A stretch of 64,000 nt of DNA. Source: Microbacterium salsuginis. Its GTDB lineage: Bacteria > Actinomycetota > Actinomycetes > Actinomycetales > Microbacteriaceae. Positions within the stretch are counted from its first letter, which is position 1. The number at the start of each line of letters is the position of its first letter. A program made the position numbers and the translations under genes. The stretch is from NCBI RefSeq assembly GCF_012524205.1, contig NZ_JABACI010000004.1, positions 1 to 64,000 on the forward strand. Direction: 5' to 3'. This document shows positions 40,070 through 48,336 of this stretch, one piece after another. The notes beneath the pieces are model-generated. The model was not told where the DNA came from and searched no databases. It saw only the letters and a program-made list of their open reading frames with translations.

Positions 40070-41349
40070 GCCGACAGTGCCCCGTGCCAGCGACCGGTGA
40101 TGGCGGCGTCGATGCACTCCTGCAACGTGCCGAACCAGGCCTCGATGCCGAGGATCGCGGGCAGGTAGTGCGCCTGCTTCGCCGAGTCCGTCGCGAACAC
40201 CCGCGTTCCGGGAGGCGCGGCGCGCGACATCGCGGGGCACGAGTCGGTGAGCACCTTGCCGCCGGCCGCCGTGATCGCGCGCGTGTAGCCGCTGCGGTCC
40301 GCGACCGAGCGCAGGGCCCGCGGCGTCATGACCCACAGCTCGGTGCCGGCGTGCAGGCGGCGCCCGTCGAGCAGCTGCGCGATCTCGGCCAGCTGGTCGA
40401 GCGACGCGTGCGGGCATCCGAGGAGGATGAAGTCCACGTCGTCGCTGTCGCCCTGACTGTTGAGCGCCTCGTACACCTCGCGGCGTGCCGCGCGGTCGTA
40501 GACGAGCGGCTCAGGCACGGCCGCGCCGCCGAACGCCGCGTCGAGGTCGGGCGCCTCGGGCGTGACTCCGGGCAGGTGGTACAGCTCGACCCCGCCCGAG
40601 GTCGCGGCCGCCGCGCCGAAGTGCTTGAGGTCCGCGAGGTCGGGCTGCCCGAGCGCACCCACCACCGCGGGTCGCGCCTCCTGCACCACGTCGCCCACGA
40701 AGTACCCGAGCATCCCCCAGTCCTGGAAGCTCTCGACGTCCACATCGGCGCGCACCAGGTGCGTGGCCGAGCGCTGGGCCGGATCGTGGTTGCCCCAGTA
40801 GGGGATGCGGCCGGTCAGCGCTGCGGCGCCGGTGGAGGCCGCGCCCTCGCAGTTCGTGCGGGCGCCCAGCACCGAGTTGCAGTAGACGACGGCCGAGGAC
40901 TCCATCCACGCGCAGTGCTCGCCCCGGACCGGCAGATTGCCCACCTGGTAGGGCGTGCATGTCGCCAGGATGTTGACGCCCCGCTCGCTCACGAAGGCCT
41001 CGGCGTCCTCCTGCAGCGCGATGGACGAGTCGGGGTACGGGGTGAGTCCCGACGCATCGGTGCCGAACCCGTGCTGCAGCTGACACGTCGGCACCTTCAT
41101 CCGCGGGATGTCGAGATCACGGTCGCAGTCGAGGTTGGTCACGGCGTACACCCGCGACCAGCCGCCCTCGGCGAACAGTGCCGCCTTCGCCGGAGACGGC
41201 TGCGTCATGGTGCCGGCGACGTTGCGGGTCTCGACGAGCCGCTCCGCCCCGAGCGCGTCGGCGTATCGGATGAGCAGGTCCATCGCCGCGGCGACCGCGT
41301 CGCCCTCGGCGCCGTCGCGCATCCGCTTCTCGTCGTCGGTCAGCAGCAT
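40066..41349 (-). CDS. Aconitase X catalytic domain (large subunit, DUF521)
   Basis: A 427-residue iron-sulfur lyase subunit. Conserved features include CTPYQVGNLPVRGEHCAWMESSAVVYCNSVLGARTNCEG and DFILLGCPHASLDQLAEIA, with Cys residues suited to an Fe-S cluster, and a final DSCPAMSR segment. It would dehydrate a hydroxy acid. Which one is not evident: no proline racemase or reductase of the hydroxyproline pathway and no mevalonate gene lies near, so a new substrate is likely. Confidence 0.87.
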   Translation of the reverse strand: MLLTDDEKRMRDGAEGDAVAAAMDLLIRYADALGAERLVETRNVAGTMTQPSPAKAALFAEGGWSRVYAVTNLDCDRDLDIPRMKVPTCQLQHGFGTDASGLTPYPDSSIALQEDAEAFVSERGVNILATCTPYQVGNLPVRGEHCAWMESSAVVYCNSVLGARTNCEGAASTGAAALTGRIPYWGNHDPAQRSATHLVRADVDVESFQDWGMLGYFVGDVVQEARPAVVGALGQPDLADLKHFGAAAATSGGVELYHLPGVTPEAPDLDAAFGGAAVPEPLVYDRAARREVYEALNSQGDSDDVDFILLGCPHASLDQLAEIAQLLDGRRLHAGTELWVMTPRALRSVADRSGYTRAITAAGGKVLTDSCPAMSRAAPPGTRVFATDSAKQAHYLPAILGIEAWFGTLQECIDAAITGRWHGALSA

Positions 41350-41361
41350 GAGGCGCTCCCG

Positions 41362-41631
41362 TCAGTGGCCGCCGTCCGGCAGTTCGACCCGCTCCAGCGC
41401 GTACGGCGTCGGCTCGAGCGCCGTCGACATGATGGCCTCCATCACCCGCGTGGGCACCAGGCAGTCGGCGCAGGCCTCGGCCGTCGCGTCGATGCGCACC
41501 ACGATGCGGTCCTCGGCGGTCGGCTCCCAGCTGAGCAGGTAGCCGTCCGCTGCCATCATCTCGGTGAACGGCGCGAGCGCGGCATCCACGTCCTTCTGCT
41601 TCGTCGCCTGCGGGCTGGTCGACTCGGTCAT
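41362..41631 (-). CDS. Small CxxC protein, NifU C-terminal-domain-like
   Basis: An 89-residue protein with RIVVRIDATAEACADCLVP: Cys54 and Cys57 in a CxxC setting after a predicted beta-strand, similar in spacing to the NifU/NFU iron-sulfur carrier domain, but with weak overall resemblance. It starts at ATG 41631 overlapping the previous stop (ATGA) and lies 12 bases before the aconitase X large subunit. Delivery or repair of the aconitase X cluster is an attractive inference. Confidence 0.6.
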   Translation of the reverse strand: MTESTSPQATKQKDVDAALAPFTEMMAADGYLLSWEPTAEDRIVVRIDATAEACADCLVPTRVMEAIMSTALEPTPYALERVELPDGGH

Positions 41632-42743
41632 GAGCGGGCTCCGATCTTGCTGTACGAGTACGGGTTCTCTCGCGGCGGGTTGAGGGTGAACACCTCGACC
41701 ACCGCCGAGACGCCCGCGTTGTCGGCGCCGGCGACCATGATCTGGATCGAGGTGGGGTGGCTCAGCACCCGTACGAGCGACGGATCGTCGGTGGCGCTGG
41801 CGGTATCGGGCATCGAATCCGGATGCTGCGACGACAGGCGCCACCTGCTCTTGCGCGACAGCGCGTCCTTGCCGACGGCCGAGAGCTCGTCGCGCGTGCG
41901 GGTGGCGTGCGCGAAGACGAACTGTCGCAGGTCGTCCTTGCTCCAGCCGGCCGTCGCGAACACGTCCGCGTGCTCGGGGGTGAGCACGAGCAGCGCGCTG
42001 GTGTACTCGTGGATGAGCGCGCCGGTGCGTCGGACGGTGTCGGCGAGGTCCAGCGCCAGCTGCTCGGGCTCGCTGGTGTGACGCGCCTCGATGTGCACGA
42101 CCGAGCGGATGACGTACGCCGTCACGACGCTGTCGGACGCGTCGAAGCCGTAGTCCGTGTGCAGCGGCGCCCACGGGCTCTGCTCCTCGTTCTCGGCGAT
42201 GCACGCCGAGTACTTCGCGGGTGTTCCCTGCGTGGCCTGGTCGAGGCGGTGCGGCTGCAGGCCGAACACGTTGATGCAGCCCAGCCGGATGGCGCGGCCG
42301 ATCGTGGCGTTCGCGCGGAAGCCCGAGCCGAAGATGTTGCCCTGGCTGTTGAGGCCGATCTCGTCGCGGATGGGCCCGTTCACGACCAGGAACGGCGCCG
42401 TGCCGGTGGTGGACTGCCAGATGCCGCGCGCCGGGTGCGGCTCCTGCGCGATCGCCTCCCAGGCCGCCACGACGACCGGGAAGTACTCGGGCAGGCATCC
42501 CGCCATCGCCGCATTGATCGCGGCGAGACGCACCGTGAGGCTGCGGTTCAGGTGCGGGATGGTGAACAGCACGTCCGCGCTGTCGTGGGGCACCGTCGCA
42601 AGGAAGCGCTCCAGGTACGACTCCGTCACCGGGACGACGGGCAGGCCGTCGGTCCAGTCCTTGGCCCAGTAGTACTCCAGCACCTCCCGCACGCGGTCGG
42701 CGTCGACATCCGGTGCCGTCGTCACATCAAGGGTCGTCGACAT
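41628..42743 (-). CDS. Conserved protein of unknown function (371 aa), UGSC-operon partner
   Basis: A 371-residue cytoplasmic protein I cannot assign. It begins with an acidic stretch, then LEYYWAKDWTDGLPVVPVTESYLERFLATVP; later FLVVNGPIRDEIGLNSQGNIFGSGFRANATIGRAIRLGCINVFGLQP and a C-terminal IQIMVAGADNAGVSAVVEVFT. The pattern WTDGLPVVPVT and the paired arrangement with a UGSC-motif protein recur, as far as I recall, in other actinobacteria and in deltaproteobacteria. It starts one base after the UGSC gene and overlaps the CxxC-protein gene. It is probably an enzyme subunit. Confidence 0.6.
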   Translation of the reverse strand: MSTTLDVTTAPDVDADRVREVLEYYWAKDWTDGLPVVPVTESYLERFLATVPHDSADVLFTIPHLNRSLTVRLAAINAAMAGCLPEYFPVVVAAWEAIAQEPHPARGIWQSTTGTAPFLVVNGPIRDEIGLNSQGNIFGSGFRANATIGRAIRLGCINVFGLQPHRLDQATQGTPAKYSACIAENEEQSPWAPLHTDYGFDASDSVVTAYVIRSVVHIEARHTSEPEQLALDLADTVRRTGALIHEYTSALLVLTPEHADVFATAGWSKDDLRQFVFAHATRTRDELSAVGKDALSRKSRWRLSSQHPDSMPDTASATDDPSLVRVLSHPTSIQIMVAGADNAGVSAVVEVFTLNPPRENPYSYSKIGARS

Positions 42744-42744
42744 G

Positions 42745-43284
42745 TCAGTCCTCCACTCCCAGGATCCGCAGTACTTCGGGCAGCGCCGCCAGCGCCCGCT
42801 CGCGCACCTGCTCGGCGGTCAGGCTGGCCATCGGGTGCGCCACGGCGTGGAAGTCGAAGCCCGGAAAGCCCTGAACAGCCGCCATGGCCCGGCCCGACAT
42901 CAGGAACGAGTCCGACGTGATGCTCACGGTGGGCACGCCGGCGCGTTCGAGCAGGATGCCGTCGGCCACGGTCGCGGCGCTGCACGATCCGCAGTCGCCG
43001 ACCGCCGTGATGACGACGTCGCACTCGTCGGCGATCCGCTCCAGCAGTTCCGCGGTGGCCGGGGTTCCGAAGTAGTCCTTCGTGTACAGCCGCGTCTCGC
43101 CCGCGCCGTACCGGCTCTGCAGCTCCGCGCCGATCTCCTCGAGCAGCAGCGTGGCGTTGGGCTTGGTGTTGTCGAGCAGCCCGATCCGCAGGCCGTTGAG
43201 CGTGACCGGGCGCGGGGAGAGCGTGCTCTCCTGCCCGGCCTCGTCGGTGCCGGTGGGATCGAGAAGCAGTTCGTGTATCGCCAT
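42745..43284 (-). CDS. UGSC-motif family protein, cysteine variant
   Basis: A 179-residue protein, first gene of the operon. VVITAVGDCGSCSAATVADG places Cys98-Gly-Ser-Cys101 after a beta-strand; in relatives the first Cys is selenocysteine, giving the family name UGSC. The codon here is TGC, so no selenium is used. The fold looks Rossmann-like (GLRIGLLDNTKPNATLLLEEIG). A U/CxxC redox or thiol-based catalytic centre is implied; the reaction is unknown. ATG 43284 follows GGAAGG. Confidence 0.72.
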   Translation of the reverse strand: MAIHELLLDPTGTDEAGQESTLSPRPVTLNGLRIGLLDNTKPNATLLLEEIGAELQSRYGAGETRLYTKDYFGTPATAELLERIADECDVVITAVGDCGSCSAATVADGILLERAGVPTVSITSDSFLMSGRAMAAVQGFPGFDFHAVAHPMASLTAEQVRERALAALPEVLRILGVED

Positions 43285-43313
43285 GGCGAGTGCCTTCCGT
43301 CTTCGAACGTCGC

Positions 43314-43324
43314 GTCACTGTGAC
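43314..43324 (+). promoter_or_regulatory. Palindrome in the divergent promoter of the UGSC/aconitase X operon
   Basis: GTCACTGTGAC is an 11-bp perfect palindrome 30 bases before the UGSC gene and 153 before the divergent CoA ligase. Flanking CGC and ACGCG extend it imperfectly. The rest of 43285-43476 has no clear feature. Confidence 0.5.
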
Positions 43325-43476
43325 ACGCGGCATCCGGGACGGTCCCCTGTGGTTTCCATACAGCGAAAAGCCGCGTCGCCGCCGGCCCAGCGGCACGGGA
43401 TGCTGGAGACCGCAGCGCGCGCGGCCCCGGCCCGCGCGCACGGGACGAAGACGCCCAGGACGAAGACGGAGACAAC

Positions 43477-45093
43477 GTGTCCACACCGCACTACAGCGAC
43501 CTCTGGCAGGCCATCGCGCAGGCCGAGCCCGACCGTCCGGCCGTCATCACGCGCGACGAGACGGTGACGTACGGGCGCCTCGCCCGCGAGGCCGGGGCAC
43601 TGGCTCGTCATCTGGTCGAGCGCGGGGTCGGCCAGGGGGACGCGGCGGCGATGCTGCTGTACAACAGGCCCGAGTTCCTCGCGTTCATGTGGGCATGCCT
43701 GTCGATCGGCGCGGCCCCGGTCGCGATCAACTACCGCTATCGCGCGGGCGAGGTGCGCGAGCTGCTGCAGGACTGCGAGACGAGGGTCCTGCTGACCACC
43801 ACGTCGCTGTCCGAGATCGCGCACGACGCGAGCGACGGGCTCGACGTCCAGGTCGTCGAGATCGACGACGGTGACGGCGTGCACGGCGACGCCGTCGACT
43901 ACGCGGACGTGATCGCCGCCGGCGGCGCCCTGCGGACCGTCGCCCCGCGCGGCGCCGAGCTGCGGCTGTACACCGGCGGCACGACGGGCCGGCCGCGCGC
44001 CGTGGTGTGGGACATGGACACGCTGCTCATCGCACGCCGGCAGTCGACATGGGGCATCATCGGCCTCACTCCGCCCGACGACCTCGACGGTGCGATCGCG
44101 ATCGCCCTGGATCCGCAGACGCCCCGCGTGGTGACGCTGCTGCTGCCGCCGCTGCTGCACGGCACCGCCCAGTCCACGACCATGGCGACACTCGCGCTGG
44201 GCGGCACCGTGCTCATGCACGCCGCGCCGCGCATGGACATCGACGAAGCACTGAGGCTCGCACTCGCTCACCACGCGACGCGCATCGTCGTCGCCGGCGA
44301 CGCCCTCGCGCTGCCGCTGGCCGAGGCCGCCGAGCGCCTGGGAACCGGGCTGCTCCACGTGCGCATGGTCATCAGCTCCGGCATGCGGTTCAGCGACGAG
44401 ACCAAGCGGCGGCTGCACGCGCTCGGCGAGCTCACGATCGTCGACATGCTGGCCTCCAGTGAGGGTGGGCCGTTCGCGTTCGGCATCACGAACGGCGAGC
44501 AGGATCTGCCCACGCGACTGACCATGACGCCGGGCACCGTGCTGCTGGATGAGGACCTGAACGAGATCCAGGCGGATGCCGGTGCCCTCGGCATCCTGGC
44601 CTTCCGAGGGGTGCTCCCGAAGGGGTATCACGGCGACCCCGAGCGCACGGCGCAGGCGTTCCCCACGATTCGCGGCCACCGTTACGTGATGCCGGGCGAT
44701 TGGGCCCGCGCCGACGGGACCGGCGGCATCGAGCTGCTCGGGCGGCTCAGCGCCGTGGTGAACACGGGTGGCGAGAAGGTGTTCCCGGGCGAGGTCGAAG
44801 AAGCGCTGCTCGCGCACCCCGCGGTGGACGATGCCGTCGTGTTCGGGCTGCCCGACTCCAGATTCGGCGAGGCTGTCAGCGCGATGGTGGCGCCGCGACC
44901 GGGTGCCACGATCGACGTGCCCCAGCTGCTCGCCTCGGTGTCGGAGCGCCTGGCGGGCTACAAGCGCCCGCGGCACCTGTTCGTGCGCGAGTCGCTCGAG
45001 CGCACGCCGACCGGCAAGGTGGAGCTGGCGCGCGTGAAGGCCGACGCGGCGAGCGAACTGGCCGCACGCGAGCCCGCGGCCCGCGCCAGCTGA
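43477..45093 (+). CDS. AMP-forming acyl/aryl-CoA ligase (2)
   Basis: A 538-residue ligase. YTGGTTGRPRAVV is the P-loop, VISSGMRFSDETKRRLH and SSEGGPFAFG the pocket region, GDWARAD the ATP contact, and RTPTGKVEL the catalytic Lys. It is a clear paralogue of the ligase at 26314 (both start HY-DLWQA and share NRPEF, SGMRFS and KGYHGDPE or similar) but lacks the repetitive tail. GTG 43477 is the start. Divergent transcription from the aconitase X operon suggests one pathway in which this enzyme makes a CoA ester. Confidence 0.87.
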   Translation: MSTPHYSDLWQAIAQAEPDRPAVITRDETVTYGRLAREAGALARHLVERGVGQGDAAAMLLYNRPEFLAFMWACLSIGAAPVAINYRYRAGEVRELLQDCETRVLLTTTSLSEIAHDASDGLDVQVVEIDDGDGVHGDAVDYADVIAAGGALRTVAPRGAELRLYTGGTTGRPRAVVWDMDTLLIARRQSTWGIIGLTPPDDLDGAIAIALDPQTPRVVTLLLPPLLHGTAQSTTMATLALGGTVLMHAAPRMDIDEALRLALAHHATRIVVAGDALALPLAEAAERLGTGLLHVRMVISSGMRFSDETKRRLHALGELTIVDMLASSEGGPFAFGITNGEQDLPTRLTMTPGTVLLDEDLNEIQADAGALGILAFRGVLPKGYHGDPERTAQAFPTIRGHRYVMPGDWARADGTGGIELLGRLSAVVNTGGEKVFPGEVEEALLAHPAVDDAVVFGLPDSRFGEAVSAMVAPRPGATIDVPQLLASVSERLAGYKRPRHLFVRESLERTPTGKVELARVKADAASELAAREPAARAS

Positions 45094-45094
45094 C

Positions 45095-45910
45095 TCACGC
45101 GTCGGCCAGGCCGAACCCGGCGGCGACGAGGGCGCGCGAGATCGACGTGGCGGTCAGCCGCACGAGGTGGATCACGTTCTTGGCGTCGACGCCCTGCTCG
45201 TCCAGCGCGAGCGACACCGCCGCCACGACGCTGCCGTCGGCACCGCGCACCGGGGCGGCGAAGCCGACGTGCACCTCGTCCACCTGCCGGTCGCTGACGG
45301 CGAAGCCCGTCCGCCGGATGTCGTCGAGGACGCGACGCAGGACGTCCGCGTCGGTGTAGGTGCGCGTCGTATAGGCGTCCAGGCCACGCGCCATGACGGC
45401 ATCCTGCACCTCCACCGGTGCGTGGGCGAGCAGGACCATCCCGATCGCCGTCGCATGGAGGGGATACCGGCCACCGACGAGGGGGCGTCGGACGGGCCGT
45501 CTCGGGCTCTGGAAGCGCTCGATCGAGACGAGCTCGAGACCCTCGCGGATCGCCAGATGGCAGGCGTAGCCGGTCGTCTCGTACAGGTCCTGCATGTACG
45601 GGCGTGCGAGCCGCTGCAGCCCCACCGACCGCGGCGCCATGGACGCGACCTCCCACAGGCGCAGCCCGATGTTGTAGCGGCCGTCGGCGTCGCGTTCGAG
45701 CGCGCCCCACTCGGCGAGCCGCTGCACGATGCGGTAGCACGTGGCGATCGGCAGGCCGGTGCGACGGCTGATGTCGGACAGGGTCTGGCGCACGCGCCCA
45801 CCCTGGAAGGTGCCGATGATGCTCAGCGCGCGATCGATGACGGAGCGGGGCGGACCGGCCGGATCGCCCCGCTCCGTCTCGTCATCGGGCGCGGTAGTTC
45901 TGTCGGGCAT
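45095..45910 (-). CDS. IclR-family transcriptional regulator (3)
   Basis: A 271-residue regulator. SVIDRALSIIGTFQGGRVRQTLSDISRRTGLPIATCYRIVQRLAEWGALERD is the winged helix; the effector domain has YPLHATAIGMVLLAHAP and DRQVDEVHVGFAAPVRGADGSVVAAVSLA. ATG 45910 lies inside the end of the LigM-like gene, a 29-base overlap, so the two are co-transcribed and the regulator is probably made in proportion to the enzyme. Confidence 0.85.
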   Translation of the reverse strand: MPDRTTAPDDETERGDPAGPPRSVIDRALSIIGTFQGGRVRQTLSDISRRTGLPIATCYRIVQRLAEWGALERDADGRYNIGLRLWEVASMAPRSVGLQRLARPYMQDLYETTGYACHLAIREGLELVSIERFQSPRRPVRRPLVGGRYPLHATAIGMVLLAHAPVEVQDAVMARGLDAYTTRTYTDADVLRRVLDDIRRTGFAVSDRQVDEVHVGFAAPVRGADGSVVAAVSLALDEQGVDAKNVIHLVRLTATSISRALVAAGFGLADA

Positions 45911-47234
45911 ATGCCGAGTATGGCGCCGGCTGCACCGTCGCGCGGATCTGGACCTGCCGGTGCGGCTCGACCGCCGGCTTGAGCGAGTTGGGCTCCTCGC
46001 CCCACACCACGACGACGTCCGTACCGGGCTCGGCGTGCTCGGCATCGACACTGGCGAGCGAGACGAACGCGTGCTCGTTGGTGATGTAGCCGCAGTCGTG
46101 CGAGATGCCCACATCGGCGCCGTCGCGCAGCACGCGGTCGACCTGGTACTGGCCGTAGCGGGCCTTGGGGAACTCGAGGTACTTCGCGGGCAGGCCCGGC
46201 TCGAGGAGCGAGCGCTGCGCCGCGGCGACGTCGTCGGCGTCCCATACCAGCGTCACCTTCACTCGCTGCGCGGCGGCCGCGTGCTGCTCCAGGGCCGCGC
46301 GTCCGATGAACTCGTGGTCGAACGACACGCTGCGCCCGTATCCGAGGTCGTACGGCGTGAGGTAGTAGTCCTCGATGTCGTCCGAGACGAAGCTCCCTGC
46401 CAGCGAGCCGGCGCGCGTGGCCGGCAGCCACGCGAGGTACTCGGCCGACGCCTGCCCGGTGAAGATGGCGGGGAGCGGAGACGGCACCCACGCCGACTCG
46501 AGGTTCGCCGACGAGTACGCCTTCGCACCCACGCGCACGAGCCCGAACTCCTCGCCCGCGGCCAGGATGGCCTCGCGCACGACTTCGCCGTCGGCCCACG
46601 GTCCGAAGAGCTCGAAGCCGGGCTGCCCTGCCATTCCGTGCCGCAGGGAGCGCACGCGGACGCCGGCGATCGCGAAGTCCGCCATCCCGAAGAACTTCGT
46701 GGCCGGCACCGGGGCGCCGGTGAGCTTCTCCATCAGCGCGAGCGCGTTCGGACCCTGCAGCTCGTAGCGATAGAGCGTGGGGTCGCCCTCGCGCACCAGC
46801 GAGCTGCCGTCGCGCTCGAACGCGACGTCGTAGCCTCCGGTCTCGCCGTGGAACTGCAGCCAGTCGATCACCATGTGCCAGCCGACGAGGTCGTACGAGT
46901 CCTCGTCGAGGCGGAACAGGATCGCGTCGCCGATCAGGTAGCCCTCGTGGTTCACCGCGATGAACTGCTTGGCCGAGTTCACCGCGAAGTTCGCGAAGCT
47001 GTTGACCCCGACGTCCGAGAGCAGGCGCAGGGCATCCGGGCCCGAGACGAAGAGGTCGGTCATGTGGTGGGACTGGTCCAGCAGTGCCACCGATTCACGC
47101 CAGGACCGCTGCTCCGAGCGCCAGTTGGTGAACTCCGGTGTGACGGGGAACACCGTGGGGCGGGCCGGCGCGTTGCGCAGCAGCTCGACGGCCCCGCCGG
47201 TTCGGGCGATCGCCTCGGCGACGGACTCGGTCAT
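45882..47234 (-). CDS. Aminomethyltransferase-fold O-demethylase, LigM-like paralogue 2
   Basis: A 450-residue LigM-family protein: ELLRN, EFTNWRSEQRSWRES, DQSHHM (His57 matches LigM His60), GDAILFR, LRHGMAGQPGFE, LESAWVPSPLPAIF and FDHEFIGRAALE. The LigM tyrosines 29 and 31 correspond to Thr27 and Phe29, different again from paralogue 1, which argues for a distinct substrate. ATG 47234 follows AAGGAG; the frame is open to 47303 without such a site. Divergent from a LysR gene and followed, with overlap, by an IclR gene, so two regulators may act on it. Confidence 0.83.
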   Translation of the reverse strand: MTESVAEAIARTGGAVELLRNAPARPTVFPVTPEFTNWRSEQRSWRESVALLDQSHHMTDLFVSGPDALRLLSDVGVNSFANFAVNSAKQFIAVNHEGYLIGDAILFRLDEDSYDLVGWHMVIDWLQFHGETGGYDVAFERDGSSLVREGDPTLYRYELQGPNALALMEKLTGAPVPATKFFGMADFAIAGVRVRSLRHGMAGQPGFELFGPWADGEVVREAILAAGEEFGLVRVGAKAYSSANLESAWVPSPLPAIFTGQASAEYLAWLPATRAGSLAGSFVSDDIEDYYLTPYDLGYGRSVSFDHEFIGRAALEQHAAAAQRVKVTLVWDADDVAAAQRSLLEPGLPAKYLEFPKARYGQYQVDRVLRDGADVGISHDCGYITNEHAFVSLASVDAEHAEPGTDVVVVWGEEPNSLKPAVEPHRQVQIRATVQPAPYSAYARQNYRAR

Positions 47235-47295
47235 GTGAACTCCTTCGGTCGGAGTCCACCGTAGTAAACGCTGGATAGAGAACAAGGCCTGAAAG

Positions 47296-47310
47296 ATAAT
47301 CATTGATTAT
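47296..47310 (+). promoter_or_regulatory. LysR-type operator between LigM-like 2 and the LysR gene
   Basis: ATAATCATTGATTAT has 7-bp perfect inverted arms (ATAATCA/TGATTAT) around one base and fits the T-N11-A LysR box. It stands out as AT-rich in GC-rich DNA and lies 25 bases before the LysR start and 62 before the divergent gene. Confidence 0.7.
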
Positions 47311-47334
47311 GACCGTCGAAGGGATGCTTAGCCG

Positions 47335-48270
47335 ATGGACCTGAACCTCATCCGCGTGTTCGTGGCGGTGTACGAGTCGCGCAGCCTGACGACGGCGGCA
47401 CGGCGGCTCTACGTCACGCAGCCCGCGGTGAGCCAGGCGCTCGGCCGGCTGCGGCGCGAGCTCGACGACGCACTGTTCCGGCGGGCCGGCCGGACCATGG
47501 AGCCGACGCCGTTCGCCGACGCGGTCTATCCCGGCTTCCGCGAGGCGATCGCCGGCATCGACCGCACGCTCGACGCCGTCCACCGCTTCGACCCGGCGGA
47601 TTCGCGCCGCCTGTTCCGCATCGCTCTGTCGGAGCTGGGCGAGATCGGATGGTTCCCCTCGATCCTCACCACGGTGCGGGCCGAGGCGCCCGACGTGCGC
47701 CTCGAGGTCGTGACCCTCGATCCGGCGTCCCTTCCGGACTGGCTGGCGCGCGGCACCGTCGACCTCGCGATCACGACCGCGACGATGCCGGCCGCATTCG
47801 ATCGGGTGCTCGTGAAGTCACAGCCCTATGCCGCCGTGATGTCGACGCGCAATCCACTCGCCGGCGGCACGCTCGACCTCGACACGTACGCGCAGGCGGC
47901 GCACGTCACCGTCGCGAGCGATTCCGGCCGGCCGATGCTCGAGGCCGCCCAGCGTCGCGCGGGCGTCGTGATCCAGCCGCAGGTCGCGGTGTCGCACTTC
48001 GCGACGCTTCCTCCGGTGCTCGCGGCCGATCCCGGACTGGTCGCCACGCTGCCCGACATGATCGCGGCCGGGTGGGCGCAGACCTGGCCGATCTCGCTGA
48101 CGCCGCTGCCCTTCGACATGCCGCCCGTCGAGCTCTACCTCTATCGCCGCGCGACCAGTCAGCAGACCGGCGCGCTCGACTGGCTCTTCTCCACCGTGGC
48201 CCGTGCCGTGCGCGGCTCGACGGGCCAGTTCTTCGTGATCCACGGCGACTCCGGCGCGACGCCGCGTTGA
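47335..48270 (+). CDS. LysR-family transcriptional regulator
   Basis: A 311-residue regulator: MDLNLIRVFVAVYESRSLTTAARRLYVTQPAVSQALGRLRRELDDALFRRAGRTMEPT is a textbook LysR winged helix, followed by a two-lobed effector-binding domain. N-terminal form and length fit NodD/NahR-like activators. Located divergent from the LigM-like gene with a LysR box between, so it most likely activates that gene in response to an aromatic acid. Confidence 0.88.
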   Translation: MDLNLIRVFVAVYESRSLTTAARRLYVTQPAVSQALGRLRRELDDALFRRAGRTMEPTPFADAVYPGFREAIAGIDRTLDAVHRFDPADSRRLFRIALSELGEIGWFPSILTTVRAEAPDVRLEVVTLDPASLPDWLARGTVDLAITTATMPAAFDRVLVKSQPYAAVMSTRNPLAGGTLDLDTYAQAAHVTVASDSGRPMLEAAQRRAGVVIQPQVAVSHFATLPPVLAADPGLVATLPDMIAAGWAQTWPISLTPLPFDMPPVELYLYRRATSQQTGALDWLFSTVARAVRGSTGQFFVIHGDSGATPR

Positions 48271-48285
48271 CGGAAGCAGCACGCA

Positions 48286-48328
48286 CGGATGCCCCGGCTC
48301 GGCCGTGGTCGACAGGCCGGGGCATCCG
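48286..48328. terminator. Bidirectional terminator hairpin with GGATGCC/GGCATCC inverted pair
   Basis: CGGATGCCCCGGC (48286-48298) pairs perfectly over 13 bp with GCCGGGGCATCCG (48316-48328). It sits between the convergent LysR and tannase genes. Confidence 0.8.
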
Positions 48329-48336
48329 GTCTCCCG

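Noticed and set aside
42972..43005. Selenocysteine codon in the UGSC protein
   Set aside because: The codon is TGC, not TGA, and no SECIS-like element was looked for or needed.
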